A stretch of 64,000 nucleotides of DNA from Datisca glomerata (Eukaryota; Streptophyta; Magnoliopsida; Cucurbitales; Datiscaceae), in the NCBI GenBank assembly GCA_003255025.1, contig QANY01004990.1, positions 372,001-436,000 of the forward strand, in the 5' to 3' direction. The position numbers and the translations under genes are program-made. Below, one piece after another: positions 13,281-25,209 of the stretch (positions within the stretch are counted from its first letter, which is position 1; every line of letters starts with the position of its first letter). The notes beneath the pieces are model-generated. The model had not been told where the DNA came from. It ran no database searches and saw only the letters and a list, made by a program, of their open reading frames with translations.

Positions 13281-16200
13281 TTGAGTATCTATTCACACCG
13301 CTTTATATTCTTTTGGGTAATCAGGCCATTATCCCCACTCTCAACAATCTTAAATGTGAAAAAAATTACTGATGAAAATTACGTGGATTGGAAACGTAAT
13401 CTTGATATCATATTGACTGTAGAAAAGCACAAGTTCGTGCTCACCATCATTTGTCCCCTTGTGTCTATTGCTGAATCGACTTAAGAGGAAAATGATGCTT
13501 ATGCTTCTTGGCTGCGTTCTGATGAGATTTTCAGGTATTATATCTTGGCATCTGTTATCAATGTGTTGCAACAACAACATCAGAACATGAAAACCGTCAC
13601 TGATATGATGTTGAACGCCACTGAAATGTTCGAGGACCAGGGTCGTTAAGCCAAACAGGTTGTTGTGCGAAACTTCATGAATTGCTGGATGAAACCTTGA
13701 ACTCCTGTCAGAGAACATATGTAGATGGTAAGACTTAAGTTGATATGATTCTCGAGACTTGTTAGATACTTTTGAGAACTTCAAACAAATTATTCGATGA
13801 ACAAGTTGAGGTACTCACTTCTGAAACTTATGAAGGAGTTGCAAAGTTGCTGAGACCCTGTTTCTGAAGGGCAAGAGGAAGGCTGGGGAGACAAACTTTC
13901 CTGAAAGTAATCCTTCTACCTCTAGCACAAAAAAGAAACACAAGAGAGGTACAAAGAAAGCTAAGAAGCAGAACTCGAAAGTAGAAGGCTTGATGATGGC
14001 GAGTTCAACTTCTGTTGGGGGGAATGGAGCAATTGTATCAGTTGTATCAAATGGAAGTATCAGTTGTATCAATTAGAACTATTAAATTATTATTTGATAA
14101 CAATTTTGTGGCTTTATAAGAAGTTTATTATATCCCAGTTTTTTAGAAAAATCTTATTTTAGTAACTAGTTTAATTGAGCAATGATTCACTATGAATTTC
14201 ATTGATAAAAAATATTTTCATTGATAAAAAATATTTTTAGAAATGATTGCTTAATTACTATTGAACGGTTGATAAATAACATATTTTATGTAAAACTAAA
14301 AGTGCCAATGATATGTGAAACTGAAGTAAATAGTGAATTACAAAGGGATAGTAAAAGGTTGAAGTTTGACTCAATCGATCTAACCTATTCGTACCTTTAT
14401 GTCTTGGCCACATTAGCCTCGACAAGATTAAAAGACTTACAAATGGTGGTCCATTGCAAACTTTAAGTGTGAGATCACTACCCACATGTGAATCCTGTAT
14501 AGAAGGTAAAATGGCCAAGAGACCATTTTCAGCGAATGGTGAAATAACTACTCAATACCTCGAACTTGTAAATAGTGATGTATGTGGGCCATTGAATATC
14601 CAAGTAAGAGGAGGTTATGAATACTTCGTAATATTCGTTGATGACTACTCACGTTTTGGACATGTTTATTATCTAATGCGCCAAAAGTCTGAAACCTTTG
14701 AAAAGTTCAAAGAGTATAATGCTATGGTTGAGAAGCAATTAGAAAAAAAAAATCAAAACAAACGATCCGATCGTAGTGGAGAGTACTTGCTATGAGAGTT
14801 ATAAGACTTTCTTAAGGAAAAATGTATTTTTTCTAAGCTTACAGCACCTGGCACTACAGAACAGAATGGTGTGTCCGAAAGAAGGAATCAAACTCTGATG
14901 GATGTGGTTAGATTCATGACGAGTTACTCATCCCTCCTAGATTCTTTCGAGGATATGCCTTAGAAACAACTACATACATTCTAAACCGAGTTCCGTCAAA
15001 GATGGTGACTGGTACACCATATGAAAGATGGAATGGAAGAAAGTCGTCTGTTAACCACCTTAGAAATATGAGGGTGCCTGGTAAGTATGACTGATAAGAA
15101 AACATTCGTTAGCACGAATTCATGTTTTCTTAAAGAATACTATATAAGAAGTGTGAAGCCGATAAGTACTCTTATGCTGGAGGAATTATTGAATGGGAGG
15201 ACCCGAACTCCCTAATCAGGAATTGTTTCTAATTCAATAATGGAAGAACCACAGCAGAAGCCAGAGCTTATGGAGCCTCAACGTACTAGGATGGTTGTGA
15301 GACATCCTAATAAGTACATGTCTTATGGAGATGTCTTAACAGTAGTCTCATATAAGGATCATGATGAACATGTGTCCTACTCATGGGCCATGGCTGGTCC
15401 TGAAGCAAATCTATGGCAAGAAGCCATGAACGTTGAGATACAATCAATGTACTCGAAAGAAGTCTGAAAGCTTGTAGATCCTTGTGAAATGGGTAAAATC
15501 CGTAGGGTGTAAATGGATCTATAAGAAAAAGAGAGGTTCAATTGGGAATGTGCAGACATTCAAAATCAGGTTAGTAGCTAAGGGCTACATCCAAAAAGAA
15601 TGTATTGACTATAGGGATACATTCTCACCGGTGGTCATGATCAAGCCCATTCGAATCCTCATGTCCATTGCCGCTGCCCTCGATTATGAAATTTGGCAAA
15701 TGGATGTCAAGACTATTTTTCTGAATGACAATCTTGAAGAGCGCATTCATATGGCTCAACTAGATGGTTTCATGGAGAGAGGACAATAGAGCAAGGTTTG
15801 CGAACTGCTGAAGTCCATTTATGGACTTAAGAAACCGTCCCGATCGTGTAATATCAAATTCGACGAAACTTTCAAGACTTCAGTTTTGAACAGTTAGTGG
15901 GTGAACCCTGTGTGTATAAGCTAATTCAAGAAATGAATGCTGTTTTTCTAATTTTGTACATGGACGATATTCTGCTTATTGGAAATGATGTAGGAAAATT
16001 GTATGATGTCAAGATTGGGTTTGCAAAGAAATTTGATATGAAAAATCTTAGAGAAGCTGCATTTGTCCTAGGTATTCAAATCTTTCAGGATCAGAAGAAC
16101 ATACAATTGACACTACCTCAAACATCTTATATTGATAAGGTGATGAATCACTTCAGTATGAAAGACTCCAAAAAGTGATATCTTCCCTTTAGACATGGAG

Positions 16201-16932
16201 TCAGCCTCTCCAAGGACCAGTCTCTCAAGCTCTTCAAGAAGAGGAAGACATGAGAAAGATTTCCTATGCCTCAGCCGTAGGAAGTCTCATGTATGTATGC
16301 TACGCCGTGGGTGTAGTGAGTCATTTCCAATCTATTCCTGGAATCGAGTATTGGAATGCCGCCAAGCATATCCTTAAGTATCTTAGGAGAATAAGGAAGT
16401 GCATGCTTGTGTATTCAGGTATTGACCTAAATATGACAGGGCATACTAATTCTGACTTCTAAGCAGACAAGGATTCTGTGAGGTCCACTTCAAGATCGGT
16501 GTTCATCCTGAACGGTGGAGCAGTTGTATGGAGAAGTATTAAGCAATCTTGTATTGCTGATTCTACCATGGAAGCTAAATATGTGGCAGCTTGTGATGCT
16601 GCTAAGGAGGCTGTATGGCTTAAAAAGTTATTCAAGACTCTAGAAGTTATTCCAGAAGCTGACAAGCCCATGACACTTTATTGCGATAACAGTGGGGCTG
16701 TAACAAACTCGAATGAACCAAGGAGTAACAAAAGATCCAAACACATAGAGCGTAAGTATCACCTGGTTAGATAGATTTTTCAACGTGAAAATGTTGTGGT
16801 AACATACATATCGATGCCCAATAACCTAGCAAATCCATTCACGAAGATTTTAAGCAGTAAAGTCTTTGATGGTCATCTGGAAGGCATGAGGATACGAGAT
16901 TGTACACGCCTACTTTAGTACAAGTGACAGAT
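13281..16932 (+). pseudogene. Decayed copia gag-pol, right palindrome arm
   Basis: Domains on the + strand are gag (13,281-14,050; NYVDWKRNLD), GAG-pre-integrase (14,290-14,466), integrase (14,470-15,110; NSDVCGPLN, FVDDYSRFGHVY and a later DRSGEY around the second catalytic Asp), reverse transcriptase (15,484-16,178; KWIYKKKRG, RLVAKGYIQKECIDY, WQMDVKT, and the active-site motif LYMDDILLIGND near 15,955) and RNase H (16,250-16,918; [15 protein letters not shown] and KHIERKYH). The GAG-INT-RT-RH order is Ty1/copia. Several frameshifts and in-frame stops (for example between the two RT pieces at 15,789-15,897) make it non-functional. A polypurine tract and LTR C follow at 16,933. The protease could not be delimited. 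Confidence 0.9.
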
Positions 16933-18680
16933 TGTTAGAATTATGTCCATAAAGTAGAGTGTAATAACTATTTATGAGTATTTAGTTATTTCTTAGATAT
17001 TTTGTTTTAACTGAATTTAATGAATGAATGAAAGTTTTTGTATTAATTAAAGTGTGTTTATAATTTACTCAAGTCTTGGAACTATTGTCAACGTAAGAAG
17101 AGTGAAGATAGATGGGTCTTCCAGACAAACTCTTCTGAAATAGTTCAAAATTTTATTCGCAATCTTAGGACCGAATGAGCAATCAAGTGTGAGTGTGACT
17201 ATTAGGTCGAACCCAATGATGAGAGTGGAGATTCTAACGGTTGACCTAGACATGTTATGGAACATGTCGAATAGACCAGTAATAAATTAGTTTAGAGCAA
17301 AAGCGTTTATCTAGCTCTAAATCTGATTGTTCACCTTAAGGGTATTTTCATAATTACTTGAATCCTGAGGTGAATACGAAACTTGACCTAGTTAGTTACG
17401 ATCTTTGATACGCCAAAAGAGTGAGTTTGAATTGTCGGACAATACCTCGACTGTTGGGATCGTGATTCAACTATGTTGAAGTCGCGTATTCGATCAAATG
17501 AATCATTGAATAAGATATTGTGAACTGTACGATACAATTCACTATTATGTCTTTCTTATTTAAAATCAATAAATGAGTTAAGAGAATACTAACTAGAGGG
17601 GTACAATAGTAATTTTAAATTCCGCTCTTGTTACTGATATTTATGAAGGGTCATATGTTAAAATATTTTGTAAACACAAAAGAGTTTATGTGCACCAACA
17701 GAAAAATGTAGCGCGCATGAATCAATAGTTGATTCAATATCGGATCTATAGTTGAGTCATACAATGTCAGGATTAAATTGGTTATGGAGATAAATTCGCC
17801 GAGTATTTAAATCCTATAACTTTATTCATGTGGGTCCATTGGGTTTCGGGAGTAGCTTACAAGGACATGAATAAAAAACAACACCAGTTATTTTTCAAAT
17901 CTATATGTGATGGGTGTTGTCACTGAATAAATGAAGAGCAAGTAATTAATGTTCAAATTAATTAATTGGTAATTTTCTAATTATTAGATAATTAGTAAAT
18001 AAAATTAATTAATTAATTAATTGATGGAGATCAATTTAATTTATCAATTTTGATTGATGAATTTAGACACAACATTGACTCTCGGGAGATATGTAATTTT
18101 CAACAATAGTAAATATTAGAGGGTGAATTTTTGGTAATTTAACATATATGAGTATATGTGCAAATTCCGTAATAATTATATAAGTGACAACATTAAGATT
18201 GCCTCCCTGAGTGTGTTGACACAAATCTTGAACATAGTGTGTGATGACATAGAGCTCAGAATATAGTCTCTCTCCTTCCCCCTTAGTTGCCGCCGAAATA
18301 CACCACAAGACGAGAAAATTTTAATTTTTCTTCTTCAGTTATTTTAAGAGCCCGTACTCAGTTCCTAACGATGTCCTTGCGAGATATATTTCTGAATCCA
18401 ATGAGTGGTTGTTGGTGTGAATATTGATTCGAATTCTACGAAGAACGAATAACACAAAGACAATCAATAAGATTCAACCAAATCATAAATTCTCCGATAC
18501 AACATAAGGTATAAATCATTTTTACCTCTATTCAATACGTTTAACTAAGTATGCATAAGCGTAAGTATGATTTTAATATTTAATATGATTAAATTAGTTT
18601 TAGAATTTTTTTTATATTCCACTGATGAACTGTTCATGGTTCAATGATTTTTCTTTAAATTTTTAAAACCCGATCCAACA
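16933..18680 (+). repeat. Copia LTR C (3' LTR of right-arm element)
   Basis: 1.75-kb LTR, TGTTAGAATTATG...GATCCAACA. It directly follows the purine-rich 'acaagtgacagat' at the end of the RNase H region. It is the inverted homologue of LTRs A and B. It is inserted into the MULE tail that continues at 18,681. Confidence 0.88.
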
Positions 18681-20090
18681 ACTGAGACCTCTACTCATGT
18701 TCTTGAAGTGTAGAGCGTTAGACAGGCGAACTCCATATTAGGTGACACTCTTATATATTATGTGTATGTAGTTACTTGAATTTTGTCGAACTATTTATGA
18801 TATGCTTTTCACACATTATATGGCACAATTACAACAATGTCAACCGATACTTCTAAATATTACATTATATACAAAGACATGTGAGAACTATATATGACAT
18901 TGACTTAAGGAGGATACCTATATTAAATTGGGGCTTCCATTATCATGCATACATCCAGAGATGCGAGGAGCACTATACATTAATGGGTTTATTTATGTTT
19001 TAAAAAACATATTATACAACTTTTTTATACATGTACACAGACAATTTAGAGAACATCAACAACTTAGTAGACATTAGATGATGTTGAGAAATGTTGGATA
19101 ATGTCTCGAATATGTAATGTTCATGAGATACCAATGCATGTAATAAGATAAGAGAATGAGTCTTATCAAGCTCGATGGTCTATAAGACACTCAATGCATA
19201 CTTCACCATACATTGTCTCAACAAGAACAACACACTGTCAGTCTTTTATACATTCAGAGATGAGTCAGTTACTCGAGTTGGTTTCACTTCTGAACCATTC
19301 ATCAACCTCATCGACGTAAAGGACAAGTTATGGCTCACAGAGGAGGAAGTATGAACTATGAAGCATGCTCGAAACTTGGAAGATACGACTATTGTGGAAA
19401 ACACACTTGTTGTGGCTAAAGAAGGTGCAAGTGATGAATAAGACGCAAATAAAGAACATGTTAATGAATAAGGTCTATCACAAGTAAAACAATTACAAAC
19501 GTATGAAAGACGTCCTAGAAAAATTAGAAGACGACCAACATGTACAACATAATTGACTTCTTTGATACTTAGTCTTTCTTAGTGTGTAAAAGACATTACT
19601 GGTCATGCTCTTTTTAGAAGACTAGTGTTTAATATATTTGTAATGTTCTTTTAATTCATAGTTTTTTCTCTTTTATGTTTAGGATTTGTTAAAAAATGCA
19701 AGTTGTGTATTATTTATGATTTCAAGATACATGTTTATAAAATGTCTTGTTGCTATATTTTATGGGTATTATGCTGGTTGATATTTCATGGATATTATGT
19801 AGGTTGAATATATTTTTTTTTATGGATTTTGCATGTGTAAATGAGAGTTTTGAATTTCGGGTGAAGAATTGAAATTTTTGAGTCTTGAAATCATCTTTTC
19901 ATGTAGAAATCGTCGTTTGAAAAGATGATTTCTAGCAAAGACAAAATCATCTTTTAAAAAAAGAATCGAATCATATTTTGCAAAGATAATTTCTAAGCTA
20001 GCCGAAAGTACCCTAGTTTTGGAATATGTTTTCAAGGTTACTGTATTTTTGTAGTTTTTCTTAAAAACATGTAATTAAAGTAAAAAAAAA
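18681..20090 (+). mobile_element. MULE tail with decayed gene, right palindrome arm
   Basis: Mirror of 4,100-5,634. A broken reading at about 19,240-19,555 includes FRDESVTRVGF, KLWLTEEE and a basic tail RRRPTC; the tail DNA 'agaagacgacca.catgt' matches 33,480-33,497 in the PMD-bearing MULE. At 19,870-20,040 come nested hairpins of an 'aatcatctttt' motif and then 'taccctagttttggaat', which matches the terminal repeat at 33,840-33,856. The element is therefore a sibling of that MULE, split by the copia insertion. The gene product is not identified. Confidence 0.55.
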
Positions 20091-20481
20091 ACCTTTGAAA
20101 TGGGTAGGTAGAAACAACTATACTAACACTTGTGAGGCTTATGAAAAAGGCTGTTACAAGATGAATAAAAATATTAGAGAGAGGTTAAGTGATCATTTAT
20201 ACCCGACTAACGAGATCATGTGTGAGTCACATGATCTCTTTTGCATCTATTTTTTATCGAAAGTTACCTCACATACTAATAGCTCTAAAAACAGAAGTTG
20301 GGAGTGTTAAATGTATTAGGAAGATGAAATTGTCTTATTCCATATGAACCGTTAGCTTAAATCAGTTTAAAAATTAAAAAAAGAAACCAATTTTTTTTTT
20401 TAATTTTCGTGAAGAACAGATATGGGGCCGTTGGCGTCTATCTCAACGGCTTAGGTTCATTTTATAACAGAAGATGATCCA
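20090..20481. other. Outer palindrome flank, right copy
   Basis: Mirror of 3,717-4,100. It contains the reading at 20,095-20,310 that begins MKWVGRNNY and the imperfect hairpin 'gccgttggcgtctatctcaa' at about 20,427. No function is recognised. It borders the RFC3 promoter. Confidence 0.6.
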
Positions 20482-20740
20482 ATTACTAAATTAAAAAATT
20501 ACAAAAGAGCGCAAGCAACGTATCTGTTTTTACTCCAAAATTAAAATAAATATTGACAAAAAAATAAAAAAAGTAAAATAAAGCTGTGAAGTGTGAAATG
20601 AGGGAGACGGAGGAGCTCCGAAATCCGGTTTGATTTGGCGCCAACATTCCAATTACTCAAAACCCTGGCTTAGGCTTCCATATCGCAAAACCCACATTGA
20701 TACTATCTAGATTCCCGGAGACATACCAAATTTCTCAATC
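20482..20740 (+). promoter_or_regulatory. RFC3 proximal promoter and 5' leader
   Basis: About 260 bp between the palindrome edge and the RFC3 ATG. It contains an E2F-type site at 20,634-20,644 and an A-rich block at 20,540-20,580, but no canonical TATA box. The short TATA-less arrangement suits a housekeeping or S-phase gene. Confidence 0.6.
20634..20644. promoter_or_regulatory. E2F/DP binding site, TTTGGCGCCAA
   Basis: A palindromic TTTGGCGCCAA matches the E2F consensus TTTSSCGC on both strands and lies 97 bp before the ATG. E2F sites of this kind control many plant DNA-replication genes. That it drives S-phase expression of this RFC3 copy is inference. Confidence 0.75.
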
Positions 20741-23700
20741 ATGACGGAGGTGATCTCTCTCATGGAAGTTGACGACGACGGCAATAACAACAATCCTTCT
20801 CTCAAGCCTAGCAAAGGCAAAAACGTTGACGTTTTTCACGCCCCACCTGACCGCAAAGCCACGCCCTGGGTTGAGAAGTACCGGCCTCAGTCCCTTGCTG
20901 ATGTTGCCGCTCATCGTGATATTGTCGACACCAGTAAAGCCTTTAATACTTAGCTTTCATGGTTTGGTCCTCAAGAGACTAGGGTTCTAACTTCAGTTAT
21001 CATTTTCTTCCTGATGTTGACTGTTGTGGTTTCCACTGACTAGGAGAGTACTTAGGAGCTTATATGAAAATTTATGCTTTGGTTTAGTTCTAGTTTTTTT
21101 TTTCTGGTTGGTTACTGCTAAGATATTGAAGGTATGGGGAAGAGAAGTTTGTACTGGCATCCAGGCTCCCAAGCTGTTACTATTTTCCAGGTTTTGTCGG
21201 AATTCAGGTTTTTGGCTGTTTTGGTAGTAGGAAATTATAGCAAAAAATGGGTGGTTTTGAAGTAGTACTGAAGTGTTTAGAGTCTGTTTTTGTTCAAGAT
21301 CCCGTCTCAGTACACACCCCACCCCTCGCTTGGTTACAAAGAGAACTGATGCTTTGATAAATATTTAGCTGTGTTCGAACATTCTGTTCGTATAATATTT
21401 ATGTTGCATACTTTTGAAGTGCATGATATGAATAATAATTCTGCTTGCTAAACCATCATCTTTATTGTGTGTCTAATTTTATGTTGTTCTTTCTGTGGAT
21501 GTTAAATAGTTGATAGACTGACCAGCGAGAACAGATTGCCACATCTCCTCCTGTATGGTCCTCCTGGAACTGGTAAAACATCAACTATTCTGGCTGTTGC
21601 GCGCAAGCTTTATGGAGCAAACTACCATAATATGATACTGGAGCTGAATGCATCGGATGATAGGGGAATTGATGTAGTGAGGCAGCAAATCCAGGATTTT
21701 GCTAGTACTCAAAGCTTCTCATTTGGGTATATATATCATTATGTCCATTTATTTTCAATCTTTTATAAGTTGAACTTAAAATTCAGCATCCTTATGAAAT
21801 GTGAAATGATATCGGCCATTTCTTAATATTTCCCCTCCCCTCGATGGTAAATTCAAAATAATTATTGATGATTGATAATTGTAGATAATTTCCAGTGAAG
21901 TGTTTTGTTATATGTTAAAACATCCATATTAGTTGGAGCTTATTATTTTATGCTAGAAATGGTGTTATTATTAACAATGGTGATTGTTTATGTTCTGAAC
22001 TGTTATATATTTTCCTATAACTTTTATTGAAGTATCATCCATGCTACATAATGCTATGAATGTTATATCATCAATCATACTACTGCAGAGTGATAATTTA
22101 CTTACATGCTTTATATCTGCATCATACTCTGCCAAGTCAAATTCCTCTCTAGCTTGAACGTTTCTAATTGACTTTGACGAGGTCTACATTTATAGGGCAA
22201 AGTCCTCTGTGAAATTGGTACTGTTAGACGAGGCAGATGCCATGACAAAAGATGCGCAGTTTGCTTTGCGTAGAGGTATGACTTGCTCATCACCCCTAAC
22301 TCTCTCTCTCTCTCTCTCTCTTCTTTTTTACTTTTCAGTGATGTCTGTCTGTTATGTTTTTCCTCTCAACACGGGCGACGTTTATTGTGGTTTAGTGATT
22401 GAGAAATACACAAAGAACACAAGGTTTTCACTTATCTGCAACAATGTCAACAAGATTATTCCAGCATTACAGTCTAGATGTACTCGCTTCCGGTTTGCAC
22501 CTCTTGATAACGCTCATGTCACCGAGCGACTCAAATATGTTATAGAGGCTGAAGGGTAAGGGGCACAATTTGTTTTCAAGTACTCATATATCAATATGCT
22601 GTTTGCATGTGTGCAGTTGATTGCATGTTTTTTTCGACTTGACGTGTAGTATTATGGTCAATATTTTACTGATTGAAGAGAATGTCATGTGTAGCAATGG
22701 AGCTGGAGCTGTAGCTTTAATGGTTTATCTAATGGAATATGCAAGGTGCAGAAGAAAATAAAATAAAAAGATGTCACATAAACTGTTGAAAGTTTTACCG
22801 ATAAAAAAAACTGTTGAAAGTTTAGTTTTTCATAAATTGATGTTTGAAATGTTTCAATTATTTAAGTTGGATCATAATATGTTTGTTTGTCTGTTCTTTC
22901 GATTGTTTGGCACTTTGGATAGTTGTGGCTTACATAGTCACTCACTGTTTTTTATTATATATTGTTTGGAAGAAGATCTGTAGTCACTATTTCTGCCATA
23001 ATGCTTCAATTTTTTTTTACATTGACTAGGCTTGATGTACCTGATAGTGGCTTAGTGGCAGTTGTTCGTCTTAGCAGCGGTGACATGAGAAAGGCTTTGA
23101 ATATTCTGCAGGTTATGAGATGTCTTACTTAGCTGTTTTTTTCTGATATAGCTACATTTCAGTTGTCTAATGGGTGGATCTGAAATAATTGTCTTGTAAC
23201 TATAGTTGATGTTTCAAACTTCTTTTGGTGCTTGATGCTGCAATTAAGTTGCAATTAGCAGCTAGCATATATAAAAACTGCTTAGAAGTAAACATGGTCA
23301 TTATTGATTATGTGGTGGGTGTTCTCAAAGTTATGAAAATACTTCCCCTCACTCCTTTCATTGATGGAAAGAGGGGAGTTTAGTTGGAGGGGGGGGGGGG
23401 GGGGGNNNNNNNNNNNNNNNNNNGGGATATCCTGTGCTCATTGTCGTGATCCAATGAGCACATGAAGGAGGAATAGTGGAGATGCATGGAGCTCAGGAAG
23501 TTTCACTGTCTGAGTCATGCACCAATTTCTCTAGGCGTTCTTACGTGGACATCTCAATTTGGGGTAACCATCTATTTAATGTTCGGGACCTTCTGGTCAT
23601 GTACTCTGAATATGAATTTGGAGAGCAAAGTTAAGGTGCTTGATTCTCTACATCTAGTCAAGTCAACTTACTTGACTGAGGGCAGTGATCTGAGTAACTG

Positions 23701-25209
23701 TCTTTTCGATTTGTCAGTCTGAAAGCAAAGGTACTTCTTGATGATGTTATGTTCTGCTTTCTATCTCTTCGTGATACTTATGATCTATTATTTGATAAAT
23801 GTAGTCGACACATATGGCTTCTCAGCAAATAACAGAAGAAGCAGTCTACCTGTGTACTGGAAATCCGATGCCGAAGGACATTGAGCAAATATCTTACTGG
23901 CTTCTAAATGAAGCATTTGCAGAATGTTTCAGAGGTATTCACCCTCCTTTTATTTGTGGAAAATTTTCATTATTTTGTGAACATTGTTAATTGTCCTATT
24001 AACTCTTTCACCTGTAGGGATATCTGAAATGAAGACAAAGAAAGGATTGGCCTTAGTCGATATTGTAAGGGAAGTGACAATGTGAGTGCTTTCGATTCTG
24101 CTAGATCTCTTCAGCAAGAACCATCGTTTGACCTTGTTTCCACTTCATTGTTCTTGTAGGTTTGTTTTCAAGATCAAGATGCCATCAAATGTTCGAGTTC
24201 AGTTGATTAATGATATGGCTGACATAGAGTGAGTAACAGTATCTTGTTCTTGTTTTTATACCATTTCTTTGTTTCCAGATAATGATTATGAATTATCTTA
24301 TTTATGGTCACGTGGAAATGTTAAATAAGGATATAAGACTACGTTTCTGCAATGGTCAGAAAATAATGAAAATTTTCTACAAACAAAAGGAGGGTGAAAT
24401 GCATCCTCCATGCAGCTGTATACAAACCTGAAATGCAAGCGATAGTTATGTTTTGAATGTGATTACAGAAGTTGAGGTCGCTGTTACATATTTTACTCTT
24501 CATCTGGAACTATGTTTAAGTTATATTTTGACATCTTCTATTACTATGACACTCGTAACCGCTAAAGCCCTGTCTGGAGTAAAAGTAAAGAGTAGGCAGT
24601 AGTCGTACTTACATTATTGGCCTATTGAACAATGAAGTGGACGAGCAAGTGAATAGGCTTTTTTCCCATTTTAAGAAATGATAAGTCATAGTGAAGGAAT
24701 GTGAAGACAAGGTGAAAATCCACGGCTATATATAAAGCTGTGTTTTTATCTTGAAATTTATAAATGAAAGAAAAATGAAAGAAAAAGGAGAAGAAAGTAA
24801 ACAGACAGAGAAGGAGATAGCTAAAGAAACTGATAAAGTTGTAAATTCACTTATTTTTCTCTTTATTTTTTTATTAAAACCAAAGGTCAAAAATGAGATT
24901 GTCCGCAATTTCTCATCATTTCGCTCCTTTCCGAGATATAAACACAGCGAAAAGATTCACAAAGGAAGTAAAGGGGCAGAAGTTTGCTGCTCATTCTTCT
25001 AGGGAACTTCTCGACAGCAGCTGAGATGTCGATTTGGGATTCGAGTGGAGAATTCTAAAGTGTTGGTTGTGTTATAATGTGTATTTAATATGTTTTACTT
25101 TTTTTGCAGATACCGGTTGACTTTCGGGTGCAATGACAAGTTGCAGCTCGGATCTCTTATTTCTTCTTTCACACAAGCTCGATCTACACTTGTTGGGGCA
25201 GCGAGGTAG
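20741..25209 (+). CDS. RFC3: Replication factor C subunit 3 (clamp loader)
   Basis: Nine exons with GT-AG introns: 20741-20933, 21510-21726, 22196-22275, 22396-22555, 23030-23111, 23805-23934, 24018-24081, 24160-24228, 25110-25209. The joined frame is 1,095 nt, 364 residues, about the usual length for plant RFC3. It is the small AAA+ subunit (yeast Rfc3, human RFC5 type) of the nuclear RFC complex, which loads the PCNA ring on primer-template DNA using ATP. Visible motifs are the RFC box WVEKYRPQ (43-50), Walker A GPPGTGKT (81-88), Walker B LVLLDEAD (144-151) and the RFC signature SRC (190-192). The C terminus ends LVGAAR. All junctions keep frame and the whole protein follows plant RFC3. The ATG at 20,741 fits the variable acidic N terminus. 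Intron 5 contains an assembly gap; no exon is affected. Confidence 0.96.
22302..22321. repeat. (TC)n microsatellite in RFC3 intron 3
   Basis: About ten perfect TC/CT dinucleotides directly downstream of exon 3. Confidence 0.9.
23388..23426. other. Poly-G run with 18-base gap in RFC3 intron 5
   Basis: A run of G is followed by 18 N (23,406-23,423) and more G. The gap size is probably arbitrary. It lies between exon 5 and exon 6, away from splice sites. Confidence 0.95.

Larger units (their letters stand above)
12268..20481. repeat. Right arm of 16.8-kb imperfect palindrome
   Basis: 8.21-kb arm, reverse complement of 3,717-11,990. Its outer end falls about 260 bp upstream of the RFC3 start codon; beyond 20,481 similarity to the left side stops. 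Individual indels (for example the triplication at 9,416 and different LTR lengths, 1,607 and 1,748 bp) show the arms have diverged for a long time. Confidence 0.9.

Noticed and set aside
13350..13784. 144-codon minus-strand frame in the right palindrome arm
   Set aside because: Antisense to the copia gag; open only because of base composition.
20769..20990. Second frame overlapping RFC3 exon 1
   Set aside because: Out-of-frame shadow running into intron 1.
23486..23722. 78-codon frame in RFC3 intron 5
   Set aside because: Intronic, next to the assembly gap, no family resemblance, and not needed for the RFC3 protein.
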